A DNA stretch of 7,000 bases from Bifidobacterium breve (GCA_945876305.1 CAMCOB010000072.1:1-7000); one strand, 5' to 3'. Shown: positions 1-5,379, numbered from the stretch's first letter. Made by a program: numbers and translations. Notes: generated by a model from the letters alone, not told the origin.

Positions 1-21
1 CGAGAATGAGCCCATACCAGT

Positions 22-36
22 GGGCCCGTATGGCCC
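22..36 (-). terminator. Possible weak hairpin terminator after the M48 protease gene
   Basis: Twelve bases past the TGA of the M48 protease gene lies a GGGCC / GGCCC inverted repeat with a 5-nt loop. An alternative, overlapping pairing is CCATAC at 12-17 with GTATGG at 28-33. No T-tract follows in the minus direction, so this is not a standard intrinsic terminator. U-less hairpins have been proposed as terminators in high-GC bacteria, so it could end the minus-strand operon, but a 5-bp GC stem is also likely by chance here. Confidence 0.22.
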
Positions 37-48
37 TGCCCCCCCGCA

Positions 49-1008
49 TCAGGACAGTTCTTGCACCGTCGTCACCACGCCGGCCGGCATGTCGGCTGCG
101 AGAGATTCACGGTCGAGCATGAACCCGCCGGCCTCTTCAAGCGCCGCGATGCGTGCCTCCATTGGCGGGTGCGTCCGAAACATGCCACCGAGGGATCCGA
201 ACACTCCCTTGCCCTTCACCAACGGCGACTCGATGTACAGATGCGCCGTGGCACGGGCCACGTGGCGCACCTGGCGTGTGTCGGTGTCGAGGATCCCCAG
301 CGCGCGCGCCATCCCCTCCGGGTCGCCCGTGATCTCGGCCGCCGAGGCATCTGCCTGGTACTCGCGGCGGCGTGAAAGCGCCATCTGCATCATCACGGCG
401 CCGATCGGCGCCAATATCAGCGCGACCACGGTTCCGATGAGCGCGAGCGGGTTCTGGTTATCACGACCGCCGCCGAACACCAGCACACGAAGAAGCACGT
501 CGGAGAGGATAAGAAGTACTCCCACCAGCACTGCGGCGAGCGCCATGGTGCGGATGTCGCGATTTCGCACGTGGGCGATCTCGTGTGCCATAACGGCACG
601 CAGTTCGCGCTGGGGCATTATCTCAAGAAGCCCAGTTGTTGCCGCCACGTAGGAGTGTTTCGGATCCCGCCCCGATGCGAATGCGTTCGGCGCCGCGTCC
701 TGAATCACGTACACGCGCGGGGTTACTGCGAGCCCGGCCCCCACTGCGGCCGCCTCAACCGCTTGCCACAGCTCCGGGTACTCCTCCCGCGTTACCGGCG
801 TGGCACCCGCCAGTGTCGCCACCAGGCTGCCGGCCGCGAACCAGGTGACGATTCCGTACACCAACATTCCCGCACCAATAAGGATGAGCACGGGCAGGTC
901 AACGGCAAGTGACGCCGCCCCGAGCACAAGCGCAATGAGCACTGCGAAAAGAATAAACAGCAGGAGCGTGCGCCAGCGATTCGACCGGATTTGCTGCTGG
1001 AGGGTCAA
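49..1008 (-). CDS. htpX: HtpX-like M48 family membrane zinc metalloprotease
   Basis: This 319-aa integral membrane protease is of the M48/HtpX type, which cleaves misfolded or damaged membrane proteins with the active site on the cytoplasmic side. The zinc site is visible: HEIAH at residues 142-146, and a third ligand Glu216 in REYQAD. Other family landmarks are PNAFASG (107-113) and the C-terminal THPPMEARI (279-287). Hydrophobic segments lie at about 13-33, 38-60, 153-177 and 188-210, matching the four-helix HtpX layout. The length is slightly above the usual ~290 aa. The start is a TTG directly after the TAG of lemA; the resulting N-terminus (hydrophilic, QQQIRSNRWRT, then the first helix) is what HtpX proteins normally have, so I accept it. 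There is no Shine-Dalgarno sequence, so translation is probably coupled to lemA by termination-reinitiation. LemA and M48 genes are often neighbours, which supports a joint membrane role, but what LemA does for the protease is not established. Confidence 0.95.
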   Translation of the reverse strand: MTLQQQIRSNRWRTLLLFILFAVLIALVLGAASLAVDLPVLILIGAGMLVYGIVTWFAAGSLVATLAGATPVTREEYPELWQAVEAAAVGAGLAVTPRVYVIQDAAPNAFASGRDPKHSYVAATTGLLEIMPQRELRAVMAHEIAHVRNRDIRTMALAAVLVGVLLILSDVLLRVLVFGGGRDNQNPLALIGTVVALILAPIGAVMMQMALSRRREYQADASAAEITGDPEGMARALGILDTDTRQVRHVARATAHLYIESPLVKGKGVFGSLGGMFRTHPPMEARIAALEEAGGFMLDRESLAADMPAGVVTTVQELS

Positions 1009-1569
1009 CTACTGGTCGAACGAGACCCGCGGTGCGGTGCGTGCGGCCTCATTCTCCTCTTCGAAGAACTCAGCGAGTGCGAAGTCGCCCACCTTCGCCA
1101 CGAACACGGACGGCACCGTCGTCTGCGTGGCGTTGTAGCTGCCGACAGTCGAGTTGTAGTACCGGCGCGATGCCGCCAGCATTTCTTCAACGTTGGCAAG
1201 TTCGGTCTGCAACTGCAGAAAGTTGTCTGAGGCCTTCAGGTCCGGGTAGTTCTCGGCCACCGCAAACAGGCCCCCGAGCGCGCTGGCCAGAGCGTTGTTC
1301 GCCATTCCAGTGGCAGCGGGGCCATGGGCCGACATGGCACCGGTGCGGGCCTCGGTAACGGCCTGAAACACGCCGCGCTCGTGCGCGGCGTAGCCCTTCA
1401 CACTCTCAATGAGGTTCGGGATGAGGTCGTATCGGCGGCGCAACTGCACGTCGATGTTTGACCAGCCCTGCTGCACCTCAACGCGCAGGCGCACAAGGCG
1501 GTTGTAGAGAAACACCGCCCAGAGGACGAGCACAACAACAACGGCGACGATAATTATGAGCGTGATCAT
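1009..1569 (-). CDS. lemA: LemA family membrane-anchored protein
   Basis: This 186-aa LemA family protein has an N-terminal transmembrane helix (about residues 2-21) followed by a long helical domain. Conserved family blocks are visible in order: YNRLVRLR (22-29), WSNIDVQLRRRYDLIPNL (36-53), ESVKGYAAHE (55-64), AENYPDLKA (105-113), the helix ending in SRRYYNSTVGSYN (134-146), and the C-terminal FFEEENEAARTAPRVSF (168-184). Length is typical (about 180-200 aa). The molecular function of bacterial LemA is unknown; the family has an N-terminal anchor and often sits beside M48 proteases. The ATG at 1567-1569 places the membrane helix right at the start, as usual. A run of five Gs precedes the ATG and could act as a weak ribosome site, but a -10-like hexamer ends 6 nt before the start, so the mRNA may instead be leaderless. 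The stop codon abuts the htpX start in the same frame. Confidence 0.95.
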   Translation of the reverse strand: MITLIIIVAVVVVLVLWAVFLYNRLVRLRVEVQQGWSNIDVQLRRRYDLIPNLIESVKGYAAHERGVFQAVTEARTGAMSAHGPAATGMANNALASALGGLFAVAENYPDLKASDNFLQLQTELANVEEMLAASRRYYNSTVGSYNATQTTVPSVFVAKVGDFALAEFFEEENEAARTAPRVSFDQ

Positions 1570-1575
1570 GCCCCC

Positions 1576-1581
1576 ATCATT
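1576..1581 (-). promoter_or_regulatory. Candidate -10 element for a leaderless lemA-htpX transcript
   Basis: On the minus strand the hexamer AATGAT (4 of 6 matches to TATAAT) ends exactly 6 nt before the lemA ATG, and the bases TGC just before it give an extended -10 (TGn). The predicted transcription start would fall on or next to the A of the ATG. No convincing -35 is visible. The first T of the -10 consensus is absent, so this is weaker than the other candidates in the window. Confidence 0.3.
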
Positions 1582-1614
1582 GCAGGTCGGAATACTCAGG
1601 CGCCGGGGGTCCGG

Positions 1615-2427
1615 TTACACCGGCACAGTCCGGGCGCGATCTGGGTCACCGCTCCGCGATGCCTCGTGAAGTGCCGCCGCAATTTCGGCAACGCGGGCGT
1701 TGGCGAGGTCGTATGTGCACACACCCTGCACCTCGCGCACGGTCCTGCTCTCGACCACAGTCGAGATCACGAGCGCCCCATCGGCGTCAGCCAATTCGTC
1801 AAGTGTGCGCGTACGGATGTGCAGATCGGTCACCTCTGCAAGCAGGCGCCGGGTGATCGAGTCGAGCACCCCGGCCGAGAGCGGCGGGGCACATACATCG
1901 TTTCCCTCAAACCACACGAGGCTCGCCACCGGGCACTCGAGCACGGCCTGCGAGTCGGCCTCCACAAACAGGGCGGTATTCGCCCCCGCGGCGGTTGCCA
2001 GGCGCGCAGCCTGCATGTTGGCCGCGTAACTCAGGGTCTTCGCGCCGATCAGGAGCGGCGTTACCCGATGGTCTACCGGGTGGAGGACCCAGCCGTCAGG
2101 GGCCTCGGGAATAAGCGGCTCCTCGCGGTGAACACGCAGCCCGCCCCTGCTCAGCATCGACCGCAGGGCTGAGTCGCCGTGGGTCGCCGCGTCCGAGATC
2201 GCGGTGATTTCGGCCCGCATCTGGGCACGGTCGAAGGGAATACTCACACCGGCCGCAGAGCGCTCCATCCGGTCGAGATGGGCATCGAGAGTGCGTGGCA
2301 CGTGGTCGTACAGACGCATCCCCTCAAACACACCATCGCCTCGAACAAATCCATCGTCCAAGGGAATGACAGGGGTCTCGCCCTCCGGCAGGAGGACTCC
2401 ATCGATCATGAGGCGGAGTGGGGTCAT
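1615..2427 (-). CDS. Class IV PLP-dependent aminotransferase / aminodeoxychorismate lyase-like protein
   Basis: This fold-type IV PLP enzyme has 270 aa from the ATG at 2425-2427. N-terminal landmarks are DDGFVRGDGVFEG (residues 24-36) and the Arg/Leu-rich segment after it. The catalytic Lys130 lies in GAKTLSYAANMQAARLA (128-144), and the conserved catalytic Glu164 in VLECPVAS (162-169). The PLP-phosphate region APPLSAGVLDSITRR follows at 180-194. The family holds branched-chain aminotransferases (IlvE), D-amino-acid aminotransferases and 4-amino-4-deoxychorismate lyase (PabC, para-aminobenzoate for folate). The Glu-Cys pair recalls E. coli PabC (ECCAANLFW) rather than IlvE, which favours the lyase, though only moderately. 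No pabA/pabB neighbour is present to confirm. A GTG at 2464-2466 would add 13 residues; I reject it because those residues lie ahead of the normal family N-terminus and a -10-like hexamer sits 6 nt before the ATG at 2427. The gene probably belongs to the minus-strand operon. Confidence 0.85.
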   Translation of the reverse strand: MTPLRLMIDGVLLPEGETPVIPLDDGFVRGDGVFEGMRLYDHVPRTLDAHLDRMERSAAGVSIPFDRAQMRAEITAISDAATHGDSALRSMLSRGGLRVHREEPLIPEAPDGWVLHPVDHRVTPLLIGAKTLSYAANMQAARLATAAGANTALFVEADSQAVLECPVASLVWFEGNDVCAPPLSAGVLDSITRRLLAEVTDLHIRTRTLDELADADGALVISTVVESRTVREVQGVCTYDLANARVAEIAAALHEASRSGDPDRARTVPV

Positions 2428-2433
2428 GCCGCG

Positions 2434-2439
2434 ATTCTG
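2434..2439 (-). promoter_or_regulatory. Candidate internal -10 element before the class IV PLP gene
   Basis: On the minus strand CAGAAT (4 of 6 to TATAAT) ends exactly 6 nt before the preferred ATG at 2427, and no Shine-Dalgarno sequence is present. This fits a leaderless internal promoter, or chance. It also supports 2427 over the upstream GTG as the start. No -35 is recognised. Confidence 0.28.
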
Positions 2440-2479
2440 CACGAATTGGCGCGGATTGAGAACCACCGCGGGCCCGGCG

Positions 2480-2908
2480 CTACGAAAGCGGCGCGCGCAA
2501 CGGGTCTGTCGTCGCCTGAGGAAGGACGATTCCCAGCCGCAACCAGTCGCCCCGGGCTCCGCCGCTCCGGAAGTCGTTCAGGCCCGCCATCCGTGACTCC
2601 TCGTCCGGGTAGATCATCACCATCGCTGACGGGCGCCGTTCCAGCCCAGCGGCCTTCTCCGGTGGAAGGTCCAGTACGACACGCAGGTCGATCTCGATGG
2701 GCGAGGTAATGGTGGCCACGGCAACAAGCCCCTCCTCTCCCCTCTCGACGCTCGCGGTGCCCTTCGGGCGGTCCTCGGCGTCCCAGAGGGCAACGAGCAT
2801 GGCGTGCGCGTCGGGTGCGATCTGGCCATGTACCAGCGCCGGTGATTCGGGCCGGCGCATGAGGATGATGTCGGGGTTTCCGAGATGGAGGGTGATGGAT
2901 TCGCTCAT
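2480..2908 (-). CDS. Hypothetical protein, 142 aa
   Basis: I do not recognise this protein. It is 142 aa, has no cysteine, no signal peptide and no membrane segment, so it should be cytoplasmic. The composition suggests alternating beta strands: a ligand- or partner-binding beta-rich fold could run through the ITLHLGNPDIILMRR start (residues 5-19), VAVATI (62-67) and IEIDLRVVLDLP (70-81), then MVMIYPDEESRMAG (95-108) and a final LRLGIVLP strand (122-129). The central strands look like those of small structural domains rather than an enzyme; no catalytic motif is apparent. It is the first gene of the minus-strand block, ends 52 nt before the class IV enzyme's preferred start, and is divergent from another unrecognised gene. 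The ATG at 2906-2908 is preferred because a TAGGGT -10-like hexamer ends 8 nt upstream. That it is a real gene is supported by the absence of any better ORF in this stretch and by the promoter; function is unknown. Confidence 0.75.
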   Translation of the reverse strand: MSESITLHLGNPDIILMRRPESPALVHGQIAPDAHAMLVALWDAEDRPKGTASVERGEEGLVAVATITSPIEIDLRVVLDLPPEKAAGLERRPSAMVMIYPDEESRMAGLNDFRSGGARGDWLRLGIVLPQATTDPLRAPLS

Positions 2909-2916
2909 GGCCGGGC

Positions 2917-2922
2917 ACCCTA
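2917..2922 (-). promoter_or_regulatory. Candidate -10 element of the minus-strand operon
   Basis: On the minus strand TAGGGT matches the TANNNT core of bacterial -10 elements and ends 8 nt before the ATG of the 142-aa protein gene. The transcript would therefore be leaderless or have a 1-2 nt leader. No Shine-Dalgarno sequence is present, and no clear -35 is visible. It shares the 44-bp divergent region with a plus-strand candidate. Confidence 0.4.
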
Positions 2923-2937
2923 CCCCGTACCCGCGTC

Positions 2938-2943
2938 TATGGT
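2938..2943 (+). promoter_or_regulatory. Candidate -10 element of the plus-strand 314-aa gene
   Basis: TATGGT (4 of 6 to TATAAT) ends 9 nt before the GTG start at 2953, implying a leader of only about 2-3 nt. There is no Shine-Dalgarno sequence. The hexamer lies 15 bp from the opposing minus-strand candidate at 2917-2922, so the two promoters are close enough that RNA polymerase on one could exclude the other. Confidence 0.38.
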
Positions 2944-2952
2944 GAGTGCGTA

Positions 2953-3897
2953 GTGGCTATCTCACGCCCCGAATTGGAGGCGGCCCTGGGGCATCCGGTG
3001 CTCCTCGTGGTGCCGCCAGACGCCGACCATCCAGCCACCATCGCGGTGTCGGTGGTTGGTGAGCCGTCACGCGTGCGTGCCGCATGGGTACGTGACACCG
3101 GAGAGGTACTTGCACGCGTGGGATGCCCTCCCGGGGTCCCCAGTGCCGTTCGGCCAGCCATCGGGACAATCGTGGAGGTCGCAGAGAACGGCGTGTCGGA
3201 TCGGGTCATTCTCGGCCGCGTGTCGAAGGGGATCACGGCCGCCCGGCTTCTGGTGGCCGACCCGGATCCGATCAGCATGGTTGTGGCCGCGAGCGGGCTG
3301 CTCGCGGCTCGAATCCCAACGGGCATCGCTGTGGTGGCGCTGGAGGCGCTGAGTTCCGAAGGCGAGCCGATCGGGCGTCTCGATCACACGGGGTTCACCG
3401 AGCTGCGGCTTGTGGCCGGACGACTCGAGGGGCGTCTGGGTTCGGGTCACGGCATGGCCGCGGGCTTCGGGGCCGGTGACACGGTGGCCGATCTGGCGAC
3501 TGCAGAACTCGAGGCGGGGTACGCCGCGTGTTTGCCCACCTGGCTTCCCGACGGCTTCTCGCCCGCAACTGTGCGCGTGGAGCCAGAGGCCGCGTACCCC
3601 TTTGCTCCACCGTCAATCGCAATGTCATGGACCGGGGACGGAGACTCCCGTGTGCTCTTACGGCAGTGCCCTGGCCCACTTGCGGTCCCCGAGCTCCCCG
3701 ATGCCCGTGGGCGGGCCGTGGATCTTGGGATTGCCATCGGCGTCCTGCGCGGTCGCGGCCGGGGTATGTCATTCGTTGTGTGGGAGGCCGGGGACCGCGC
3801 CTTTGGTCTGCAGGTACGGGGTGTGGATGACCTTGACGCAGTTGCGGTGATGGTGGCCTCATCCGTGCCCGCGGCGCCTGCGCCGCCGATGGCATAG
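2953..3897 (+). CDS. Hypothetical protein, 314 aa, possible DUF4367-like C-terminal domain
   Basis: I do not recognise the family with confidence. The protein has no signal peptide and no transmembrane helix, so it should be cytoplasmic. The N-terminal half (residues 1 to about 165) is Val/Ala-rich with repeated strand-like segments (HPVLLVVPP at 14-22, PATIAVSVVG at 27-36, MVVAASGLLAAR at 109-120, IAVVALEAL at 125-133), resembling a beta-rich domain without a visible catalytic motif. A helical linker follows (177-192). From about 193 the pattern CLPTWLPDGFSPATVRVEP, then MSWTGDGDSRVLLRQ (224-238), then MSFVVWEAGDRAFGLQVRG (272-290) and a final helix ending VASS recalls DUF4367 / RseB-like C-terminal domains, in which 'LP.G' opens the domain and 'W..g...y.l.g' closes it; those are usually extracytoplasmic, which this one is not. 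The GTG start at 2953 is preferred because in-frame ATG/GTG alternatives upstream run into TAG. The TAG stop overlaps the -10 of the next gene. Confidence 0.8.
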   Translation: MAISRPELEAALGHPVLLVVPPDADHPATIAVSVVGEPSRVRAAWVRDTGEVLARVGCPPGVPSAVRPAIGTIVEVAENGVSDRVILGRVSKGITAARLLVADPDPISMVVAASGLLAARIPTGIAVVALEALSSEGEPIGRLDHTGFTELRLVAGRLEGRLGSGHGMAAGFGAGDTVADLATAELEAGYAACLPTWLPDGFSPATVRVEPEAAYPFAPPSIAMSWTGDGDSRVLLRQCPGPLAVPELPDARGRAVDLGIAIGVLRGRGRGMSFVVWEAGDRAFGLQVRGVDDLDAVAVMVASSVPAAPAPPMA

Positions 3898-3900
3898 CCT
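3895..3900 (+). promoter_or_regulatory. Candidate -10 element of the universal stress protein gene, overlapping a stop codon
   Basis: TAGCCT matches TANNNT and ends exactly 6 nt before the ATG at 3907, the spacing expected when transcription starts on the A of the ATG. Its first three bases are the TAG stop of the upstream gene. No Shine-Dalgarno sequence precedes the ATG. The alternative is co-transcription with the upstream gene across the 9-nt gap. Confidence 0.38.
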
Positions 3901-3906
3901 CACGCC

Positions 3907-4332
3907 ATGGCTGACGCGTACACCCACATCGCTTGCTGCCTCGATGGATCAGCGGCTGGTGATGCCGCTCTCGCCGCGGCGATCCGAATGCGCTCGCTCG
4001 GGCCGGGCACGCTCACCCTGCTGCACGTGACAGAGCCCGGGCTCGCCTACGCCGGATTCTCAACCGATGCGGGGCTCGAGAATCTCGACACCGTGCGCAC
4101 GTGGATGAAAAACATCCTCGCCCTGGCCCCCGGCGCCGCTGGCGTCCTCCTTGAGGGACACCCGGCAAGCTCCATCTCCGACTGGGCAAAGGACAATGGC
4201 GTGGACCTGCTGGTGGCAGTGCGCCATCGCGGCCGCGCGGAGCGGATCCTGCTTGGGAGCTTCGCCCAACACATGACCTACAACGCGCCCTGTGCCGTGC
4301 TTCTGGTGCATCCGCCTGCCCCCGCGGGGTAG
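3907..4332 (+). CDS. Universal stress protein (UspA family) with degenerate ATP-binding motif
   Basis: This single-domain UspA-family protein of 141 aa is of the usual length, cytoplasmic, and normally dimeric. The first strand and conserved Asp are visible (HIACCLDGS at residues 7-15, Asp13), as are the second strand LTLLHV (36-41) and the C-terminal signature ERILLGSFAQHMTYNAPCAVLLV (112-134). ATP-binding members carry G-2x-G-9x-G-S/T. Aligning the conserved GS (117-118), the first two Gly positions are Ala104 and His107 (AVRHRGRAERILLGS), so nucleotide binding may be lost or altered, as in the non-ATP-binding UspA class. Partner and stress signal cannot be read from the sequence. The ATG at 3907 is preceded by a -10-like element at 6 nt and no ribosome site, suggesting an independent leaderless transcript. 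Confidence 0.92.
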   Translation: MADAYTHIACCLDGSAAGDAALAAAIRMRSLGPGTLTLLHVTEPGLAYAGFSTDAGLENLDTVRTWMKNILALAPGAAGVLLEGHPASSISDWAKDNGVDLLVAVRHRGRAERILLGSFAQHMTYNAPCAVLLVHPPAPAG

Positions 4333-4377
4333 GAGCCTCCCCCTGCGCGTCGAATCCGTCCCCGGACACCACAACCC

Positions 4378-4382
4378 GGAGG
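4378..4382 (+). promoter_or_regulatory. Shine-Dalgarno sequence of the SepF-like gene
   Basis: GGAGG lies 4 nt before the ATG at 4387. This is the only strong ribosome binding site in the window, so the anti-Shine-Dalgarno mechanism is in use in this organism, and the SepF-like gene must be read from a leadered mRNA (upstream promoter or read-through from the stress-protein gene). Confidence 0.75.
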
Positions 4383-4386
4383 ACAC

Positions 4387-4737
4387 ATGCCCGTCCACGC
4401 TCTCCCCGCCCCCGTGCGGGTACACATGCTCACTCCGCTGAGCTTCAACGACGCCCAGGAGATCGGCGACCGCATCAAGTCGGGCGCCTCCGTCTTCATG
4501 GATGTACGGACCGCCGATCGCGACCTCGAAGAGCGGCTGCGCGACTTCGTCGGTGGCCTGGCCTCCGCGCTTGATGGGTCGGTGACCGATGTCGCCCACG
4601 GCATCGTGCTTGTGGCGCCACATGGTGTGAACGTCTCAGGTGCTCCCGGATCGCAGTCGAACACAACGCATGACGACTACGCCGGCTACCGGGATGGCCG
4701 CGACGCCACGCCGATCTTCGGGCGGCTCTCAGCCTGA
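4387..4737 (+). CDS. sepF: Short SepF-like cell-division protein
   Basis: This 116-aa protein contains the SepF core fold. SepF binds the FtsZ C-terminal tail and tethers the Z ring to the membrane in Firmicutes, Actinobacteria, cyanobacteria and some archaea. Visible family pattern: the strand RVHMLTPLSFNDAQEIGDRI (residues 11-30), then KSGASVFMDV (31-40), an Arg/Asp-rich helix RDLEERLRDFVGGLASAL (45-62), and the closing strands HGIVLVAPHGVNVS (71-84). The helix carries the R/K-DF-GG pattern typical of SepF (RDFVGGL). Unlike classical SepF (about 150 aa or more), there is no N-terminal amphipathic membrane-binding helix: the core begins about ten residues from the start, and no in-frame start exists further upstream before a TAG. 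The ~30-residue tail (85-116) is polar and has no known motif. A SepF paralogue similar to the SepF-like proteins of Streptomyces is therefore possible. It lacks ftsZ or ylm-type neighbours, so a division role is inferred. Confidence 0.8.
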   Translation: MPVHALPAPVRVHMLTPLSFNDAQEIGDRIKSGASVFMDVRTADRDLEERLRDFVGGLASALDGSVTDVAHGIVLVAPHGVNVSGAPGSQSNTTHDDYAGYRDGRDATPIFGRLSA

Positions 4738-5099
4738 TCACCGACGCCCGGCCCCTGGTCGTCATCTACGACGGCAATTGCCGTTTCTGCCGTGCGTTTG
4801 CGCATGTGGCACGCCGGGCGGCACGCCCGCCCGGCGTGCGGCTCCTGCCATTCGGGCATCCAGCCGCAGAGGCCGTGATCTCGTCGCTCCCCGATAACGA
4901 CCGGTACTCATCGGTCCATGCCCTCCGGGGGCGCGAGCTTTACTCGGCGACCGATGCATTTCGGGTCATCCTGTCGCGCATGCGCGGCGGCAATGTCCTT
5001 ATACGCACAGGCGCATACCGCATCTACCCCGTTGTGGTGCGGCATCGATCAACGATCGGACGCTTCGTGCCAGATATGAGCCAACCGCCGATCGACTAA
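4734..5099 (+). CDS. DCC family thiol-disulfide oxidoreductase-like protein (DUF393), non-canonical start
   Basis: This protein of about 121 aa belongs to the DCC (DUF393) family, named for the conserved Asp-Cys-Cys of its thioredoxin-like N-terminus. It starts with the strand PLVVIYDGNC, and the motif DGNCRFC lies at residues 13-19 (Asp13, Cys16, Cys19). After the alpha helix AFAHVARRAARPP come the strand VRLLPF, the helix of SATDAFRVILSRM, and the conserved C-terminal region ending GAYRIYPVVVRHRSTIGRF. The role is presumed redox or disulfide exchange, but the substrate is unknown. A GTG at 4806 exists, but starting there removes the whole DxxCxxC motif. Upstream of it, back to the in-frame TGA at 4671, there is no ATG, GTG or TTG; only CTG (4734, 4755) and ATC (4737). 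CTG at 4734 overlaps the sepF TGA as CTGA, like the common ATGA overlap, so I choose it. Translation is probably coupled to sepF. Confidence 0.82.
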   Translation: MITDARPLVVIYDGNCRFCRAFAHVARRAARPPGVRLLPFGHPAAEAVISSLPDNDRYSSVHALRGRELYSATDAFRVILSRMRGGNVLIRTGAYRIYPVVVRHRSTIGRFVPDMSQPPID

Positions 5100-5123
5100 A
5101 CGGCGTCCGGGCACGGAGTTCGG

Positions 5124-5372
5124 TCAGTCGCCTGCGCGCGGGTCCTGCTCACGAAGCCTGCGTGCCCTTTCAGTGCGCGTGCCCGACACGATGACCACCG
5201 TTGCGAGTACCCCCCAGAAGAGGCCGTACCAGAGGCTCCGCTCAAGTGGCTGGTTAATCAACACCATGTGGATTGCGACGATCCCGACGAACGAGACGAC
5301 GAACGCGGCGGCAACCTGAATGCCGATCGCAAGGTCTTCCCATCGGATCAGCAGTGCAGGGCGTCTGTTCAC
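5124..5372 (-). CDS. Small two-helix membrane protein, unknown function
   Basis: This is a small integral membrane protein of 82 aa from the GTG at 5370-5372. Hydrophobic helices run from about 14-39 and 46-64, joined by a short polar loop (NQPLERS). Both the N-terminus (RRP, RW) and the C-terminal tail (RTERARRLRE) are positively charged, so by the positive-inside rule both ends should be cytoplasmic, giving a helical hairpin. No family is recognised. An ATG at 5382-5384 would add four residues (giving 86 aa), but the TATGCT hexamer overlapping it sits 7 nt before the GTG, so a leaderless GTG start is preferred. It is convergent with the DCC gene (24-bp gap) and divergent from the M32 carboxypeptidase gene (36-bp gap). 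No function is claimed. Confidence 0.72.
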   Translation of the reverse strand: MNRRPALLIRWEDLAIGIQVAAAFVVSFVGIVAIHMVLINQPLERSLWYGLFWGVLATVVIVSGTRTERARRLREQDPRAGD

Positions 5373-5379
5373 GCGGCTC

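Noticed and set aside
417..912. Several plus-strand open frames opposite the htpX gene
   Set aside because: They are antisense shadows of a gene with clear M48 motifs on the minus strand; their translations are Arg/Pro/His-rich with no family pattern.
1009..1011. TAG recoding (amber as a sense codon) fusing LemA and HtpX
   Set aside because: TAG is the normal stop of at least three other genes in the window (314-aa, stress protein and M32), so it functions as a stop here.
2428..2466. GTG at 2464-2466 as start of the class IV PLP gene
   Set aside because: The 13 extra residues precede the normal family N-terminus, and a -10-like hexamer would lie inside the coding region; ATG at 2427 fits better.
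3395..3895. Minus-strand open frame of 166 codons inside the 314-aa gene
   Set aside because: Its composition is Arg/Pro-rich, typical of the antisense of a GC-rich gene, and it has no recognisable start signal; the plus-strand frame has a promoter-like element and better protein composition.
4060..4664. Long minus-strand frames opposite the stress-protein and SepF-like genes
   Set aside because: The plus-strand frames carry recognised domains; the opposite frames show no family motif.
4806..5099. GTG at 4806 as start of the DCC-family gene
   Set aside because: It would delete the DGNCRFC motif that defines the family, while the frame upstream clearly encodes it.
5100..5123. TCCG-GGCA-CGGA mini-hairpin between the convergent DCC and membrane-protein genes as a bidirectional terminator
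   Set aside because: A 4-bp stem without T-tract on either side is too weak to support in GC-rich DNA.
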